Below are positions 1 to 8,415 of a stretch of 64,000 nucleotides of DNA, piece after piece. Positions within the stretch are counted from its first letter, which is position 1. Every line of letters starts with the position of its first letter. Source of the DNA: Leifsonia shinshuensis (GTDB lineage: Bacteria; Actinomycetota; Actinomycetes; Actinomycetales; Microbacteriaceae). The stretch lies in contig NZ_JACCFL010000001.1 in the NCBI RefSeq assembly GCF_013410375.1, positions 1,426,001 to 1,490,000 on the forward strand, read 5' to 3'. The notes under the pieces are model-generated. The model searched no databases. It saw nothing but the letters and a program-made list of their open reading frames with translations, and was not told where the DNA came from. The position numbers and the translations under genes are program-made.

Positions 1-1346
1 AGCGCTGGAGGCACCTCGCCCGTGAAGCGAACCGACGGTGTCTTCGCCGTGCCGCTCAAACCGAGGTAGATGTCGGTGTCGTAGGGGAGGCCGCCCAGCT
101 TGTAGGAGCCGATCAGTGACGGCGTCCTGGTCGACCCGAGCACCGTGCCGTCCGCGCGGTACGCGGTCAGTGTGACGGACTCGGCGGTCTCCAGGCCGTC
201 CTTCTTGCCGTTGGCGTTGGCGTCGTTGAACACGGTCCCTGCGATGCTGACGTGCTGGCGGACGCCGAACAGGAAGTCCGTGGTCTTCCGCGCCGTCAGG
301 TCGGTGAGCTGGTAGCTCGTGCCCCAGTGGTCGACCACCGCGAAGTGCGTCGCGGGGATGCCCGCCAGCAGACCGGCCGCCTGCGCGACCGTGCCCGTGA
401 CCGCGCCGAGCTGTGCCGAGGCGTCCGCGCCGAGGAGCCTCTCGGTGTCGGCCGCGTCGACGGCGGCGACCGCGCGGGAGAGGCCGGAGGCGAGCTTCGT
501 CAGGTAGTCGTTGCGGGGCGTCGTGCTGAGGTCGCCGGTGTCGAGCAGGGCCGGGTCCATCGCGAGAAGGGCGTCGGCGCTGCCCGAGCCGATCAGGTCG
601 ATGAGCGCCGTGACGCGCGAGGTGTTCGCGAGGAGTTCGCCGATCGTCAGGTTGAACGGCGAGCGCATCACGACGTACGCGCCCTCCGGGACATCGGTGA
701 AGGTGATCGGCTGCCCGTTCGCGGTCGTGCGGAACCGGATGGCGTCGCCCAGGTCGAGCGAGCCGCCCAGCGCCCCGGCGACCGCCGACCCGACGTCGAT
801 CGCGGCGAGCGAGCCGTCAGCGATCGCCTTCTGGGTGGCGAGCACGTCGATGAGGATCACGGTCTTGCCGTTGAGGGCGCTCTCGCCGGCGTCCCGGACG
901 CCGTTGCCGTTGCTGTCGGCGAACACCGTCACCGTCAGGTCGGTCTGACGGATGGCCGGGAGGTCGGCGACGCCCACGAGGGAGAGGCCGTGGACGGTGG
1001 TCTGCGCCGCGGCGCCGGAGCGGTAGCCGTCCGCGCTCGCCGTGGCGAAGTAGGTGCCGGCAGGGAGCCCGGTGGCCGAGTAGACGCCGAGAGCGTTGGT
1101 GGTGACGCTGCGCAGCGCACCGGTGTGCGCCGCCGCGTCCTCCGCGCTGCCGTAGAGCTCGACGGTGGCTTTCGGGAGCGGGAGGTCGCCGAGCGACAGG
1201 ACGCCGTCGCGGTCGGCGTCGTGGAAGACGGTGCCGGTGACGGTGTACACGGACGGGGTCGCGGCCGCGGGCGCGGCGGCGCCGACTGCGGCGACGGCCG
1301 AGATGGTCAGTGCCGCGGCCATCTGGAGAAGTGGTGCAGATTTCAC
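1..1346 (-). CDS. Secreted SdrD/Cna-B-like domain protein, C-terminus off the left edge
   Basis: An open minus-strand frame runs off the left edge, so only about 448 N-terminal residues are visible. The GTG at 1344-1346 gives a basic start (MKSAPLLQ) followed by an Ala-rich hydrophobic segment ending AAAPAAA, a Sec signal peptide. Two SdrD B-like modules are readable, one early (GTVFHDADRDGVL) and one late (GTVFNDANANGKKDGLE). Both have the Asp/Asn-rich, possibly Ca2+-binding turns typical of surface stalk proteins, and a third such turn (FADSNGNGVRDAGE) lies between them. An in-frame ATG at 1322 is an alternative start but would shorten the signal peptide. Whether it ends in a sortase signal cannot be seen. 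Secretion is well supported; the function is unknown. Confidence 0.75.
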   Translation of the reverse strand, partial: MKSAPLLQMAAALTISAVAAVGAAAPAAATPSVYTVTGTVFHDADRDGVLSLGDLPLPKATVELYGSAEDAAAHTGALRSVTTNALGVYSATGLPAGTYFATASADGYRSGAAAQTTVHGLSLVGVADLPAIRQTDLTVTVFADSNGNGVRDAGESALNGKTVILIDVLATQKAIADGSLAAIDVGSAVAGALGGSLDLGDAIRFRTTANGQPITFTDVPEGAYVVMRSPFNLTIGELLANTSRVTALIDLIGSGSADALLAMDPALLDTGDLSTTPRNDYLTKLASGLSRAVAAVDAADTERLLGADASAQLGAVTGTVAQAAGLLAGIPATHFAVVDHWGTSYQLTDLTARKTTDFLFGVRQHVSIAGTVFNDANANGKKDGLETAESVTLTAYRADGTVLGSTRTPSLIGSYKLGGLPYDTDIYLGLSGTAKTPSVRFTGEVPPA

Positions 1347-1370
1347 ATCCCACACGATACACGCCACACG

Positions 1371-1412
1371 GGCAAGCCCCGGATCGTCGGAGGGGGCGAT
1401 CCGGGGCTTGCC
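1371..1412 (-). terminator. Strong hairpin, terminator of the PLP-fold gene
   Basis: A perfect 16-bp inverted repeat (arms 1371-1386 and 1397-1412, ggcaagccccggatcg) with a 10-nt loop lies 75 bp downstream of the minus-strand gene ending at 1488 and just upstream of the gene starting at 1346. There is no U-tract, as is common in actinobacteria. It probably insulates the two minus-strand genes. Confidence 0.7.
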
Positions 1413-1487
1413 GCCGTGGTCGGGACGGGCCAAGGGGTTGGTTACGGGTTGGGTTGACGGCCCGTCGTCCGACCAGGTCTGAATGGT

Positions 1488-2480
1488 TCAGGTGCGTGTC
1501 GTGCGGCGCACCGTCCGATGGTCGAGCCGGCCGCGGCCGCGGAACAGCGGGAGGCGCTGCACGAGCGAGGCGCCGCCGTCGAGGACCGCGACCTCCGCGC
1601 CCGCGTCGATCAGCTCGGCGGCCGCGGCGGTGTCGACCTCGCGCTCCGATCCGCCGTCGACGACGGTCAGGCAGCCCGCGGTCACCGCGCGCCCCGCGGC
1701 GGCGGTCACGATCACCCCGGAGGTCGCCGGTGCGACGATCCCGCGGATGGCGCGGGCCAGCTCGGCGCGTTCGCCCTGACGTGCGTCGCAGCGCCCGGGG
1801 AAGCCGTCGCCCAGGTCGAGGATCCGCAGCCGGGATCCGGTCGCGGCCTCGATGTCGGCCGCGACGCCGATCGCCCGGACGATCTCGGCCACGTACTCGG
1901 CGGGGCTGCCGTTCTGCGGGAGGGTGAGGGACAGGCCGGAGAGCCGGATCCCGAGGCCGTGGGCGGCACGCGCGGCGGCGACCGCTTCCGCCGGCGTCAT
2001 CCCGACGGCGGCGCGGTGCGCGGGTCGCGGAACACCCTCGGGCTGGAGCTTGAGCACGACGCGCAGGTCGGCCGGGGCGCCGACGAACACATCGAGCGCG
2101 CGCGGGGAGTCCACCACGAAGCGCCGCACGCCGGCGTCGTACGCGGCCCTCGCCTCGTGCGGGTGCGCGCCGGGTGTGGCGTGCAGGACGTGGCGGCCGC
2201 CGGCTCCGGCGAGGATGAGGGCGGGGAGCGCCTGGTCGTGGGTGACGGCGAAGCCGCCGTCCGCCTCCGCGACCGCTGCGAGGAGCCGCGGGTGGGCGAG
2301 CGCGCTGACGTCGTAGAGCACGTCGACCCAGGGGAACTCCTCCCGAAGCGCCTGGTAGCGGCGGCGGGCCCGCTCCAGGTCGAGGACGACGAGCGGGAGG
2401 CCGTCGAGGTCCACCGCGACCGCCTCGGCGTCCGTTCGGGCGGCGCCGTTCGGGTAGGCGGTTCGGGTTGCGGTGGACAT
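1488..2480 (-). CDS. Alanine racemase/decarboxylase-fold protein lacking the PLP lysine
   Basis: The 330-residue protein has the layout of fold-type III PLP enzymes (Orn/DAP/Arg decarboxylase family). It starts LPLVVLDLERARRRY, and the strand that normally reads YAVKANPHP reads YDVSALAHP, so Ser59 stands where the Schiff-base lysine should be. The later HFHVGSQ equivalent is LSLTLPQNG and the EPGR motif is AAGR, so several catalytic positions are gone, while the IDLGGGFP-like LDLGDGFPG is kept. The C-terminal beta-domain is short. Start at ATG 2480 is set by GAGGAGAA just upstream. It is probably a pseudoenzyme with a binding role, or a decaying decarboxylase; no substrate can be named. Confidence 0.7.
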   Translation of the reverse strand: MSTATRTAYPNGAARTDAEAVAVDLDGLPLVVLDLERARRRYQALREEFPWVDVLYDVSALAHPRLLAAVAEADGGFAVTHDQALPALILAGAGGRHVLHATPGAHPHEARAAYDAGVRRFVVDSPRALDVFVGAPADLRVVLKLQPEGVPRPAHRAAVGMTPAEAVAAARAAHGLGIRLSGLSLTLPQNGSPAEYVAEIVRAIGVAADIEAATGSRLRILDLGDGFPGRCDARQGERAELARAIRGIVAPATSGVIVTAAAGRAVTAGCLTVVDGGSEREVDTAAAAELIDAGAEVAVLDGGASLVQRLPLFRGRGRLDHRTVRRTTRT

Positions 2481-2646
2481 CGCGTTCTCCTCGGGTTCCT
2501 CAGCTCCACCGGCTCTCACCGGGCTTCGTTGAGCTTGTCTCATATGTTGCCGCCGCGGCGGATTCACCCGCATCCGGGGGGCCACCCGTTTGCCGATGCG
2601 TGCTGGCACGGATGCAGCCGCCACTGCGCCCGGAGAGAATCGAGGC

Positions 2647-2994
2647 ATGTGCCTCCGTGTTGTGATCGTCGACGACCACGCACGGTTCCGGGCTCAGGCC
2701 GCAGAGCTCCTCACCCTGGAGCGCTTCTCCGTCGTCGGGGACGCCGAGACCGGCGCCGGCGGCGTCGAGCTCAGTCGTTCCCTCGCCCCGGATCTGGTGC
2801 TGCTCGACGTCGGCCTGCCGGACGTCGACGGCTTCGACCTGGTGACCGCGATGCACGAGACGGGGGCCGCCGTCGTGCTCACCTCGAGCCGCTCCCGCAG
2901 CGACTACGGGACGCGCGTCTCGGACAGCGGAGCCGACGGCTTCATCAGCAAGGCGGAACTGACCGGAGAGGCGATCCGCAGCCTGCTGAGGTGA
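2647..2994 (+). CDS. Stand-alone response regulator receiver
   Basis: A 115-residue single REC domain with no output domain. It shows the acidic pair in IVDDH (D9, D10), phosphoacceptor D54 in LLDVGLPD, the Thr/Ser switch at T79-S80 and K102 in FISKAEL. ATG 2647 is preferred over the upstream in-frame ATG at 2590 because GGAGAGAATCGAGG lies just before it. It precedes a LuxR-type regulator and a histidine kinase on the same strand, so it may act as a phosphate sink or a protein-interaction regulator for that kinase (inference). Confidence 0.85.
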   Translation: MCLRVVIVDDHARFRAQAAELLTLERFSVVGDAETGAGGVELSRSLAPDLVLLDVGLPDVDGFDLVTAMHETGAAVVLTSSRSRSDYGTRVSDSGADGFISKAELTGEAIRSLLR

Positions 2995-3067
2995 GCGCGC
3001 AGCGGCCCGTTCGGTCCTGACGACGGAAGTCGCGCCGACGGGATTCGCCGCCTGCTAGGGTAAGCGC

Positions 3068-3754
3068 GTGGTGGGGGTGGACGACTCGGTTCGCCGGCCG
3101 CTCCGGGTCGCAGTCGCCGATGACGCTGTGCTGCTCCGTGAGGGGATCGGTCAGATCCTGCGCGCGGGCGGAATCGAGGTCGTGGCCTCGGTCGACACCG
3201 CCGAACAGGCGCTCGACGTGCTCGCGGCCGACGACGGCGGGATCGACGCGGTCGTCCTCGACATCAAGATGCCGCCGACGCACACCGACGAGGGGCTGCG
3301 CGCGCTGGAGAGCTTGCGCGCCTCCGGATCCGCGGTCGGCGTCCTCCTGCTCTCCATGTACACCACCGCGGCGTACGCCATCCGGGCGATGAGCGCTGGG
3401 AGCGGCACCGGCTACCTCCTCAAGGACCGGGTCGCCGACGCCGACACCCTGGTCAACGCGGTCCGGACCGTCGCCGCCGGCGGGTCCGTCGTCGACCCCG
3501 AGGTCGTGCAGCTGCTCGTGTCCGCCCGGTCGAGCGAGGCCGCGGTCGAGTCGCTGTCGTCGCGCGAGGTCGACGTGCTGCGGTTGATGGCGGAGGGGCT
3601 CTCCAACGCCGGGATCGCGTCCGCTCTGCACCTGAGCCTGCGCACCGTCGAGTCGCACATCGGCCACATCATGAACAAGCTGGACATCGAGGAGACCACG
3701 GAAGGCCACCGCCGGGTGCTCGCCGTGCTGCGGTTCCTCGGCCGGGACGCCTGA
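3068..3754 (+). CDS. NarL/LuxR-family response regulator
   Basis: 228 residues: an N-terminal receiver (acidic pair D18-D19, phosphoacceptor D65 in VVLDIKMPP, S98, K121) joined to a C-terminal GerE/LuxR helix-turn-helix (LSSREVDVLRLMAEGLSNAGIA, then SLRTVESHIGHIMNKL). It starts at GTG 3068 behind AGGGTAAGC. It ends 4 bp before the histidine kinase gene, so the pair is co-transcribed and is very likely a cognate two-component system. The input signal is not evident. Confidence 0.92.
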   Translation: MVGVDDSVRRPLRVAVADDAVLLREGIGQILRAGGIEVVASVDTAEQALDVLAADDGGIDAVVLDIKMPPTHTDEGLRALESLRASGSAVGVLLLSMYTTAAYAIRAMSAGSGTGYLLKDRVADADTLVNAVRTVAAGGSVVDPEVVQLLVSARSSEAAVESLSSREVDVLRLMAEGLSNAGIASALHLSLRTVESHIGHIMNKLDIEETTEGHRRVLAVLRFLGRDA

Positions 3755-3758
3755 CATC

Positions 3759-5549
3759 ATGGGGGCCGGGCGCCTCTGGCTTCGCGCCGCCGCCATCACG
3801 GTGACGATCGCCGTCAACGTGCTCGCCCAGGTGCTCTCCGCGATCACCGGGAACTACGGGCCACGCCCGCAGGGGATCGGCTGGGCGATCGTCTTCGTCG
3901 GGGTCGCCGTGGACTACGTCGTCTGCGCGGTGATCGCCTGGCGCGCCGTCCGGAGCTCCGCTCCCGGCTGGCTCATGGTGGGGGCGGCCTTCTTCTGGGC
4001 CGCGGGCGCCTGGTACCCGCTGACCCGCGACATCGGCTGGCTGTGGCCGCTGGTGGAGGGCGTCACCGACCTGTGGGCGGTCCTCGTGGGCATCTTGGTG
4101 CTCTCGTACCCCACCGGCCACCTGGCCTCGCGCTTCGACCGGGTGGTCGCGTACACGCTGAGCGGCGCGTTCCTGGTGCGGTTCCTCGGCATCCTGCTGT
4201 TCTCGTCGCCCTCGGCGGCGGACTGCGGCTGCGTGGCCAACCCGTACGCCATCCTGCCGAGCCCGGACGCCGACTTCTGGCTCGGGATCGCCTGGCGCGT
4301 GGTCGGCGTGGTGCTCCTCCTGGCGGTCGTCGGGCGGCTCGCGGCGCGCTGGGTGACCAGCACGCTGCCGGCGCGGCGGGTGTCGTTTGTGATGCCGCTG
4401 GCGCTGCTGCTGTGGTGCTACGGCACGTTCCAGGACTCGATCAGCTTCGCGCTCGGCTGGGACAGCGGCTGGCTGCAGTTCGTGCCGCCCGTCGCGATCG
4501 CGCTCATCCCCCCGGCGTTCGTCGGCGGCGTCTACTACGCGAGGGGCCTGCGCTCCCGGGTCGCCGACCTGGTCATCGTCGCGCGCGACAAGGTGGACAG
4601 GGCGCTCTGGGAGTCCAGCCTCGCGCGCACCCTGCACGACAGCTCGCTCCGGGTCTTCTGGTGGGACGAGCACCGACGCGTGTACCAGACGAGCGACGGG
4701 GAGCCGGTGCCGGACGGCGACCCGGCCGGGCGTCCAGGGCGGTCCACCCTGACGATCGACTCCGATCAGGGGCCGATCGCCCTCATCGAGCACGATGTGG
4801 CGCTCGGCCAGGACGACCGCCTGCTCGACGCCGTGTCCTCCGCGCTGCTGCTCTCCGTCGACAACGACCGGCTGCGCGGGCGGCTCGAACAGACCATCCA
4901 GGAGCTGCGCGAGTCGCGCCTCCGCATCGTCGAGGAAGGGTACCTGGCGCGGCGCCGCCTGGAGCGCGACCTGCACGACGGGTCGCAGCAGCAGCTGGTC
5001 TCCCTGGCGATCGGCCTCCGGATCGCCACGACGAAGGCCGCGTCCGCCGGGGAGACGGAGCTGGTCGGGGATCTGGAGAAGGCGTCGGCGCAGCTCGCGG
5101 ACGCGCTGCGCGAGCTGCGCGAGCTCGCCCGCGGCATCCACCCGACGGTGCTCACCGACGGCGACCTCCGCTCAGCGCTGGAGGAGCTCGCGCAGCGCAG
5201 CGCCACGCCGGTCGAGGTGCAGGTCGGGTTCCAGGAGCGCCTGCCGAACGTCGTCGAGGAGACGATCTACTACTGCGTCTCGGAGTGCCTGGCGAACGCC
5301 GCCAAGCATGCCGGGGCGCGCAACTGCGCGGTGCTCGTCACCCGCACCGACGCCGACGTCACCGTCGTGGTGAAGGACGACGGCCGCGGGGGAGCGCGCA
5401 TCGAGCCGGGCGGGGGCCTGGAGGGGCTGCGGGACCGGGTGGAAACCGTCGGCGGCCACGTCGAGGTGCGCTCCGTGGCAGGCCTCGGCACGATCGTCGA
5501 GCTGGTGCTGCCCGCTCAGACGGTGGAGGCGGCCCGGCCGGAGGCCTGA
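3759..5549 (+). CDS. 8-TM sensor histidine kinase, HisKA_3 type
   Basis: 596 residues. The first ~270 contain about eight hydrophobic segments. A GAF-like linker follows (residues ~290-365), then a coiled region and the HisKA_3 dimerisation motif RRRLERDLHDGSQQQLVSLA with phospho-accepting H406. The HATPase_c domain follows, with an N-box (ECLANAAKHAGA) and G-boxes (VKDDGRGGA, GGGLEGLRDRV). This is the LiaS/DesK/NarX type that partners NarL-family regulators, matching the gene immediately upstream. The integral membrane sensor has no large external loop, suggesting it senses something within the membrane. Confidence 0.92.
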   Translation: MGAGRLWLRAAAITVTIAVNVLAQVLSAITGNYGPRPQGIGWAIVFVGVAVDYVVCAVIAWRAVRSSAPGWLMVGAAFFWAAGAWYPLTRDIGWLWPLVEGVTDLWAVLVGILVLSYPTGHLASRFDRVVAYTLSGAFLVRFLGILLFSSPSAADCGCVANPYAILPSPDADFWLGIAWRVVGVVLLLAVVGRLAARWVTSTLPARRVSFVMPLALLLWCYGTFQDSISFALGWDSGWLQFVPPVAIALIPPAFVGGVYYARGLRSRVADLVIVARDKVDRALWESSLARTLHDSSLRVFWWDEHRRVYQTSDGEPVPDGDPAGRPGRSTLTIDSDQGPIALIEHDVALGQDDRLLDAVSSALLLSVDNDRLRGRLEQTIQELRESRLRIVEEGYLARRRLERDLHDGSQQQLVSLAIGLRIATTKAASAGETELVGDLEKASAQLADALRELRELARGIHPTVLTDGDLRSALEELAQRSATPVEVQVGFQERLPNVVEETIYYCVSECLANAAKHAGARNCAVLVTRTDADVTVVVKDDGRGGARIEPGGGLEGLRDRVETVGGHVEVRSVAGLGTIVELVLPAQTVEAARPEA

Positions 5550-5568
5550 ACCGCGGACGGCTCCGGCG

Positions 5569-6000
5569 CTACTTCTGGGTGGCCGGGCGCACCGCGTAGA
5601 GCTGCGTGCCGATGTGGAACGCGCTCCAGCCGCCGGGGCACGAGTAGGACGCGTCGGTGGGGATGCCGGAGATCGGCCACCAGCTGTCCTGGATCGTCGG
5701 CTTGGCCGCCGGGGTCTTCACGACGGTGCAGGAGTCCTTCTTGAGCAGCGTGGGCGACGCGTACGTCATGATCGCCTCGCCGGACTGGGTGTCGTAGTCC
5801 ACCCGGATCACGGTCGCGTCGTCGGGGACGAAGGTCGGCGAGCCGATGTTCTTCGTGTTCGCCGCGTTGAAGTCCTTGGCCGTGTCGTAGATCGCCGGAT
5901 CGACGTGCGGGCTGAACGCGGCCACGACCGAGCACCCGGAGAGGGCGGCGACGAGAGGGATGGCGGCGACGGCGAAGCCGAGTCGACGGGTACGGGGCAC
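5569..6000 (-). CDS. Putative lipoprotein
   Basis: The GTG at 6000, preceded by AGGAGCG, gives a 143-residue protein with a basic n-region (MPRTRRLG), a hydrophobic stretch and a lipobox ALSGC, so it is probably a lipid-anchored surface protein. The remainder (VDYDTQSGEAIMTYASP, SYSCPGGWSAFHIGTQLYAV) has no motif I recognise. An open frame extends upstream to 6240 but would bury the signal peptide, so the GTG is preferred. It converges on the histidine kinase gene with a 19-bp gap. Confidence 0.75.
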   Translation of the reverse strand: MPRTRRLGFAVAAIPLVAALSGCSVVAAFSPHVDPAIYDTAKDFNAANTKNIGSPTFVPDDATVIRVDYDTQSGEAIMTYASPTLLKKDSCTVVKTPAAKPTIQDSWWPISGIPTDASYSCPGGWSAFHIGTQLYAVRPATQK

Positions 6001-6086
6001 GGACGCTCCTGGGGCGGGTTTGCATGGACAGACCAGTCCAGTCAACATCATGAACCTGAGCACCGGCATCGATCGGGAGGATGATC

Positions 6087-6440
6087 TCAGCCGGCGTCGT
6101 GTCTCGCGGCCCGCAGATCCACCCGGTACGGGGAGGTTCCGCCGCCCAGCAGGGGCGTCCCCTCGGCGCGGTAGTGCTGCAGCGCGAGGTGCTCGTGGTC
6201 CACCGGCGGATGCCCGCTCGCTCGGACGACGCGCCACCACGGCACGTCGCCGCCGTAGTACGCCATCACCTGGCCGACCATGCGGGCGGCGCGGGAGCCG
6301 AGGGCCGCGGCGACGTCGCCGTAGGTCATCACCCGGCCGGGCGGGATGCTGTCCACGACCGCGAGCACGCGCGAGGCGAAGTCCTCCCCGGTCGCCGGCT
6401 CGCCGGCGCGACCGGCCGCCGGCTCAGAGCTCGAGGGCAC
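6087..6440 (-). CDS. Alkyltransferase-like (ATL/MGMT family) protein
   Basis: 117 residues matching the DNA-binding half of O6-methylguanine-DNA methyltransferases: IPPGRVMTYGDVAAALG, the Arg-containing RAARMVGQVM helix, then VPWWRVVRASG. The alkyl-accepting Cys of the usual PCHRV motif is Trp here, which is the mark of ATL proteins. These flag alkylated bases for nucleotide excision repair rather than repairing them directly. It overlaps the upstream GNAT gene by 17 bp, so the two are translated from one message. Confidence 0.85.
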   Translation of the reverse strand: MPSSSEPAAGRAGEPATGEDFASRVLAVVDSIPPGRVMTYGDVAAALGSRAARMVGQVMAYYGGDVPWWRVVRASGHPPVDHEHLALQHYRAEGTPLLGGGTSPYRVDLRAARHDAG

Positions 6441-6876
6441 CGATCGTCTCGCCGTACTGCGTCTCTCCGACCGGCTGGAACCCGGTGCGCAGGAAGAACT
6501 GCTCGGGCCCGAGCTCGCCGGACTCCCAGATCACGTAGAGCCGCTCGACACCGCGCGCGCGTGCCTCGTCGGCCAGCGCGCGCACCGCGAAGGTGCCGAT
6601 GCCGCGGCCCTGGTCGTCGGCGTCGACGTTGATGCGCCAGAGGATCGCCTTGAACTCGTCGTGCTCGGCGTGCGGGTTGAAGTCGCCCATGATGAAGCCC
6701 ACGACGTCGTCGCCGTCGAGCACGACGCGCTGCCAGGAGGTCGAGGGGTCGGCCACAGCGGCCGCGGCCGAGTACGACACCGGAGCGATGAACTGCTCCT
6801 GACCGGGCTTCAGTGTCAGCGCGTTCGCCGCCACGACGGTCCGCGCGCTCAGCTCTTCCAGTCTCAGTTCAGCCAT
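6424..6876 (-). CDS. GNAT-family N-acetyltransferase
   Basis: 150 residues with a GNAT core: the beta4 strand around VVGFIMGDFNP, then the acetyl-CoA loop RINVDADDQGRGIGTFAVRAL (Q/RxxGxG/A pattern) and a C-terminal strand ERLYVIWESGELGPEQFFLRTGFQPVGE. It resembles spermine/spermidine acetyltransferase-like proteins, but the substrate cannot be assigned. It is first gene of a two-gene minus-strand unit with the ATL protein. Start ATG 6876 follows CCTTTCGTT with no strong Shine-Dalgarno. Confidence 0.85.
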   Translation of the reverse strand: MAELRLEELSARTVVAANALTLKPGQEQFIAPVSYSAAAAVADPSTSWQRVVLDGDDVVGFIMGDFNPHAEHDEFKAILWRINVDADDQGRGIGTFAVRALADEARARGVERLYVIWESGELGPEQFFLRTGFQPVGETQYGETIGALEL

Positions 6877-6947
6877 AACGAAAGGGTAACGTGCGATTCC
6901 ACCCGCGCATAGTCAGCGGGAGGCCTGACCGTGCGCTGGCAAAACTG

Positions 6948-6961
6948 TCTCGATGTCAAGA
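6948..6961. promoter_or_regulatory. Imperfect palindrome upstream of icd, candidate operator
   Basis: The sequence tctcgatgtcaaga has half-sites TCTCGAT and TCTTGAC (as reverse complement) matching at 5 of 7 positions. It lies about 60 bp before the icd start, close to a weak TAAGCT -10-like element near 6978. No regulator of this motif is identified here. Confidence 0.35.
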
Positions 6962-7023
6962 TAGTTGCCGGACTCGGGTAAGCTGTCTCCGGCTGAAAAA
7001 CGGCACAGACCTCAGGAGAACCA

Positions 7024-8238
7024 GTGGACAAGATCAAGGTTGATGGAACGGTCGTCGAGCTCGACGGCGACGAGATGACGCGCATCATCTGGAAGGCGAT
7101 CAAGGACTCGCTCATCCACCCGTACCTCGACGTGAACCTCGAGTACTACGACCTCGGCATCCAGAAGCGCGACGAGACCGACGACCAGATCACGATCGAC
7201 GCGGCCCACGCCATCCAGAAGCACGGCGTCGGCGTCAAGTGCGCCACCATCACCCCGGACGAGGCCCGCGTCGAGGAGTTCGGCCTCAAGAAGATGTGGA
7301 AGAGCCCGAACGGCACGATCCGCAACATCCTCGGCGGCGTCGTCTTCCGCGAGCCGATCATCATCTCCAACATCCCGCGGCTGGTCCCGGGCTGGAACAA
7401 GCCGATCGTCATCGGCCGTCACGCCTTCGGCGACCAGTACCGCGCCACCGACTTCACCTTCGACGGCCCCGGCACGCTGACCATGAGCTTCCAGCCGGCC
7501 GACGGCGGCGAGGCGCAGTCCTTCGAGATCTACCAGGCGCCGGGCGCCGGCGTCGCGATGGGCATGTACAACCAGGACGCGTCCATCCGCGACTTCGCCC
7601 GCGCCTCGTTCAACTACGGCCTCGACCGTCAGTACCCGGTCTACCTGTCGACCAAGAACACGATTCTCAAGGCCTACGACGGCCGGTTCAAGGACCTCTT
7701 CCAGGAGGTCTTCGACACCGAGTACAAGGAGAAGTTCGACGCGGCCGGCCTCACCTACGAGCACCGTCTGATCGACGACATGGTCGCCTCCAGCCTCAAG
7801 TGGGAGGGCGGCTACGTCTGGGCCTGCAAGAACTACGACGGCGACGTGCAGTCCGACACCGTCGCGCAGGGCTTCGGCTCGCTCGGCCTGATGACCTCCG
7901 TGCTGACCACCCCGGACGGCTCGGTCGTCGAGGCGGAGGCCGCGCACGGCACGGTGACCCGCCACTACCGCCAGTACCAGCAGGGCAAGCCGACCTCCAC
8001 CAACCCGATCGCCTCGATCTTCGCCTGGACGCGCGGTCTCGCGCACCGCGGCAAGCTCGACGGCAACCAGGACCTCATCGACTTCACCCACACCCTCGAG
8101 GACGTCGTGGTGAAGACGGTCGAGGAGGGCAAGATGACCAAGGACCTCGCCCTCCTGGTCGGCCCGGAGCAGAAGTTCCTGACCACCGAGGAGTTCCTCG
8201 ACGCGATCAGCGAGAACCTCAAGACGCGCCTGGCCTGA
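7024..8238 (+). CDS. icd: NADP-dependent isocitrate dehydrogenase (type II)
   Basis: 404 residues of the eukaryote-like homodimeric class of isocitrate dehydrogenase, which oxidises isocitrate to 2-oxoglutarate with NADP+ in the TCA cycle. Recognisable blocks are [14 protein letters not shown] near the N-terminus, the substrate-binding [13 protein letters not shown], the Arg-rich [14 protein letters not shown], the metal-binding [30 protein letters not shown] and the NADP loop [15 protein letters not shown] start is preceded by CAGGAGAA. It is a single-gene unit closed by the hairpin at 8255-8306. Confidence 0.97.
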   Translation: MDKIKVDGTVVELDGDEMTRIIWKAIKDSLIHPYLDVNLEYYDLGIQKRDETDDQITIDAAHAIQKHGVGVKCATITPDEARVEEFGLKKMWKSPNGTIRNILGGVVFREPIIISNIPRLVPGWNKPIVIGRHAFGDQYRATDFTFDGPGTLTMSFQPADGGEAQSFEIYQAPGAGVAMGMYNQDASIRDFARASFNYGLDRQYPVYLSTKNTILKAYDGRFKDLFQEVFDTEYKEKFDAAGLTYEHRLIDDMVASSLKWEGGYVWACKNYDGDVQSDTVAQGFGSLGLMTSVLTTPDGSVVEAEAAHGTVTRHYRQYQQGKPTSTNPIASIFAWTRGLAHRGKLDGNQDLIDFTHTLEDVVVKTVEEGKMTKDLALLVGPEQKFLTTEEFLDAISENLKTRLA

Positions 8239-8254
8239 GCCTCCCGCATCCGCC

Positions 8255-8306
8255 CTCGCGCCGGATGCCGCCTCCTGCACCGCAGGGGGACGGCATCCGG
8301 CGCGAG
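8255..8306 (+). terminator. icd terminator hairpin
   Basis: A perfect 16-bp inverted repeat (ctcgcgccggatgccg at 8255-8270 and its complement at 8291-8306) with a 20-nt loop starts 17 bp after the icd stop. There is no U-tract. Confidence 0.75.
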
Positions 8307-8415
8307 TGCGTTGAGGCCTCGCTCGGGCCTAGCCGCGTTCGCGACCGGCACCCTATGCTGCGGCGCAGACGCGGCCGCGCCGAGCGGTCGCGCATCGGGG
8401 AGCCGAGGGGATGCC

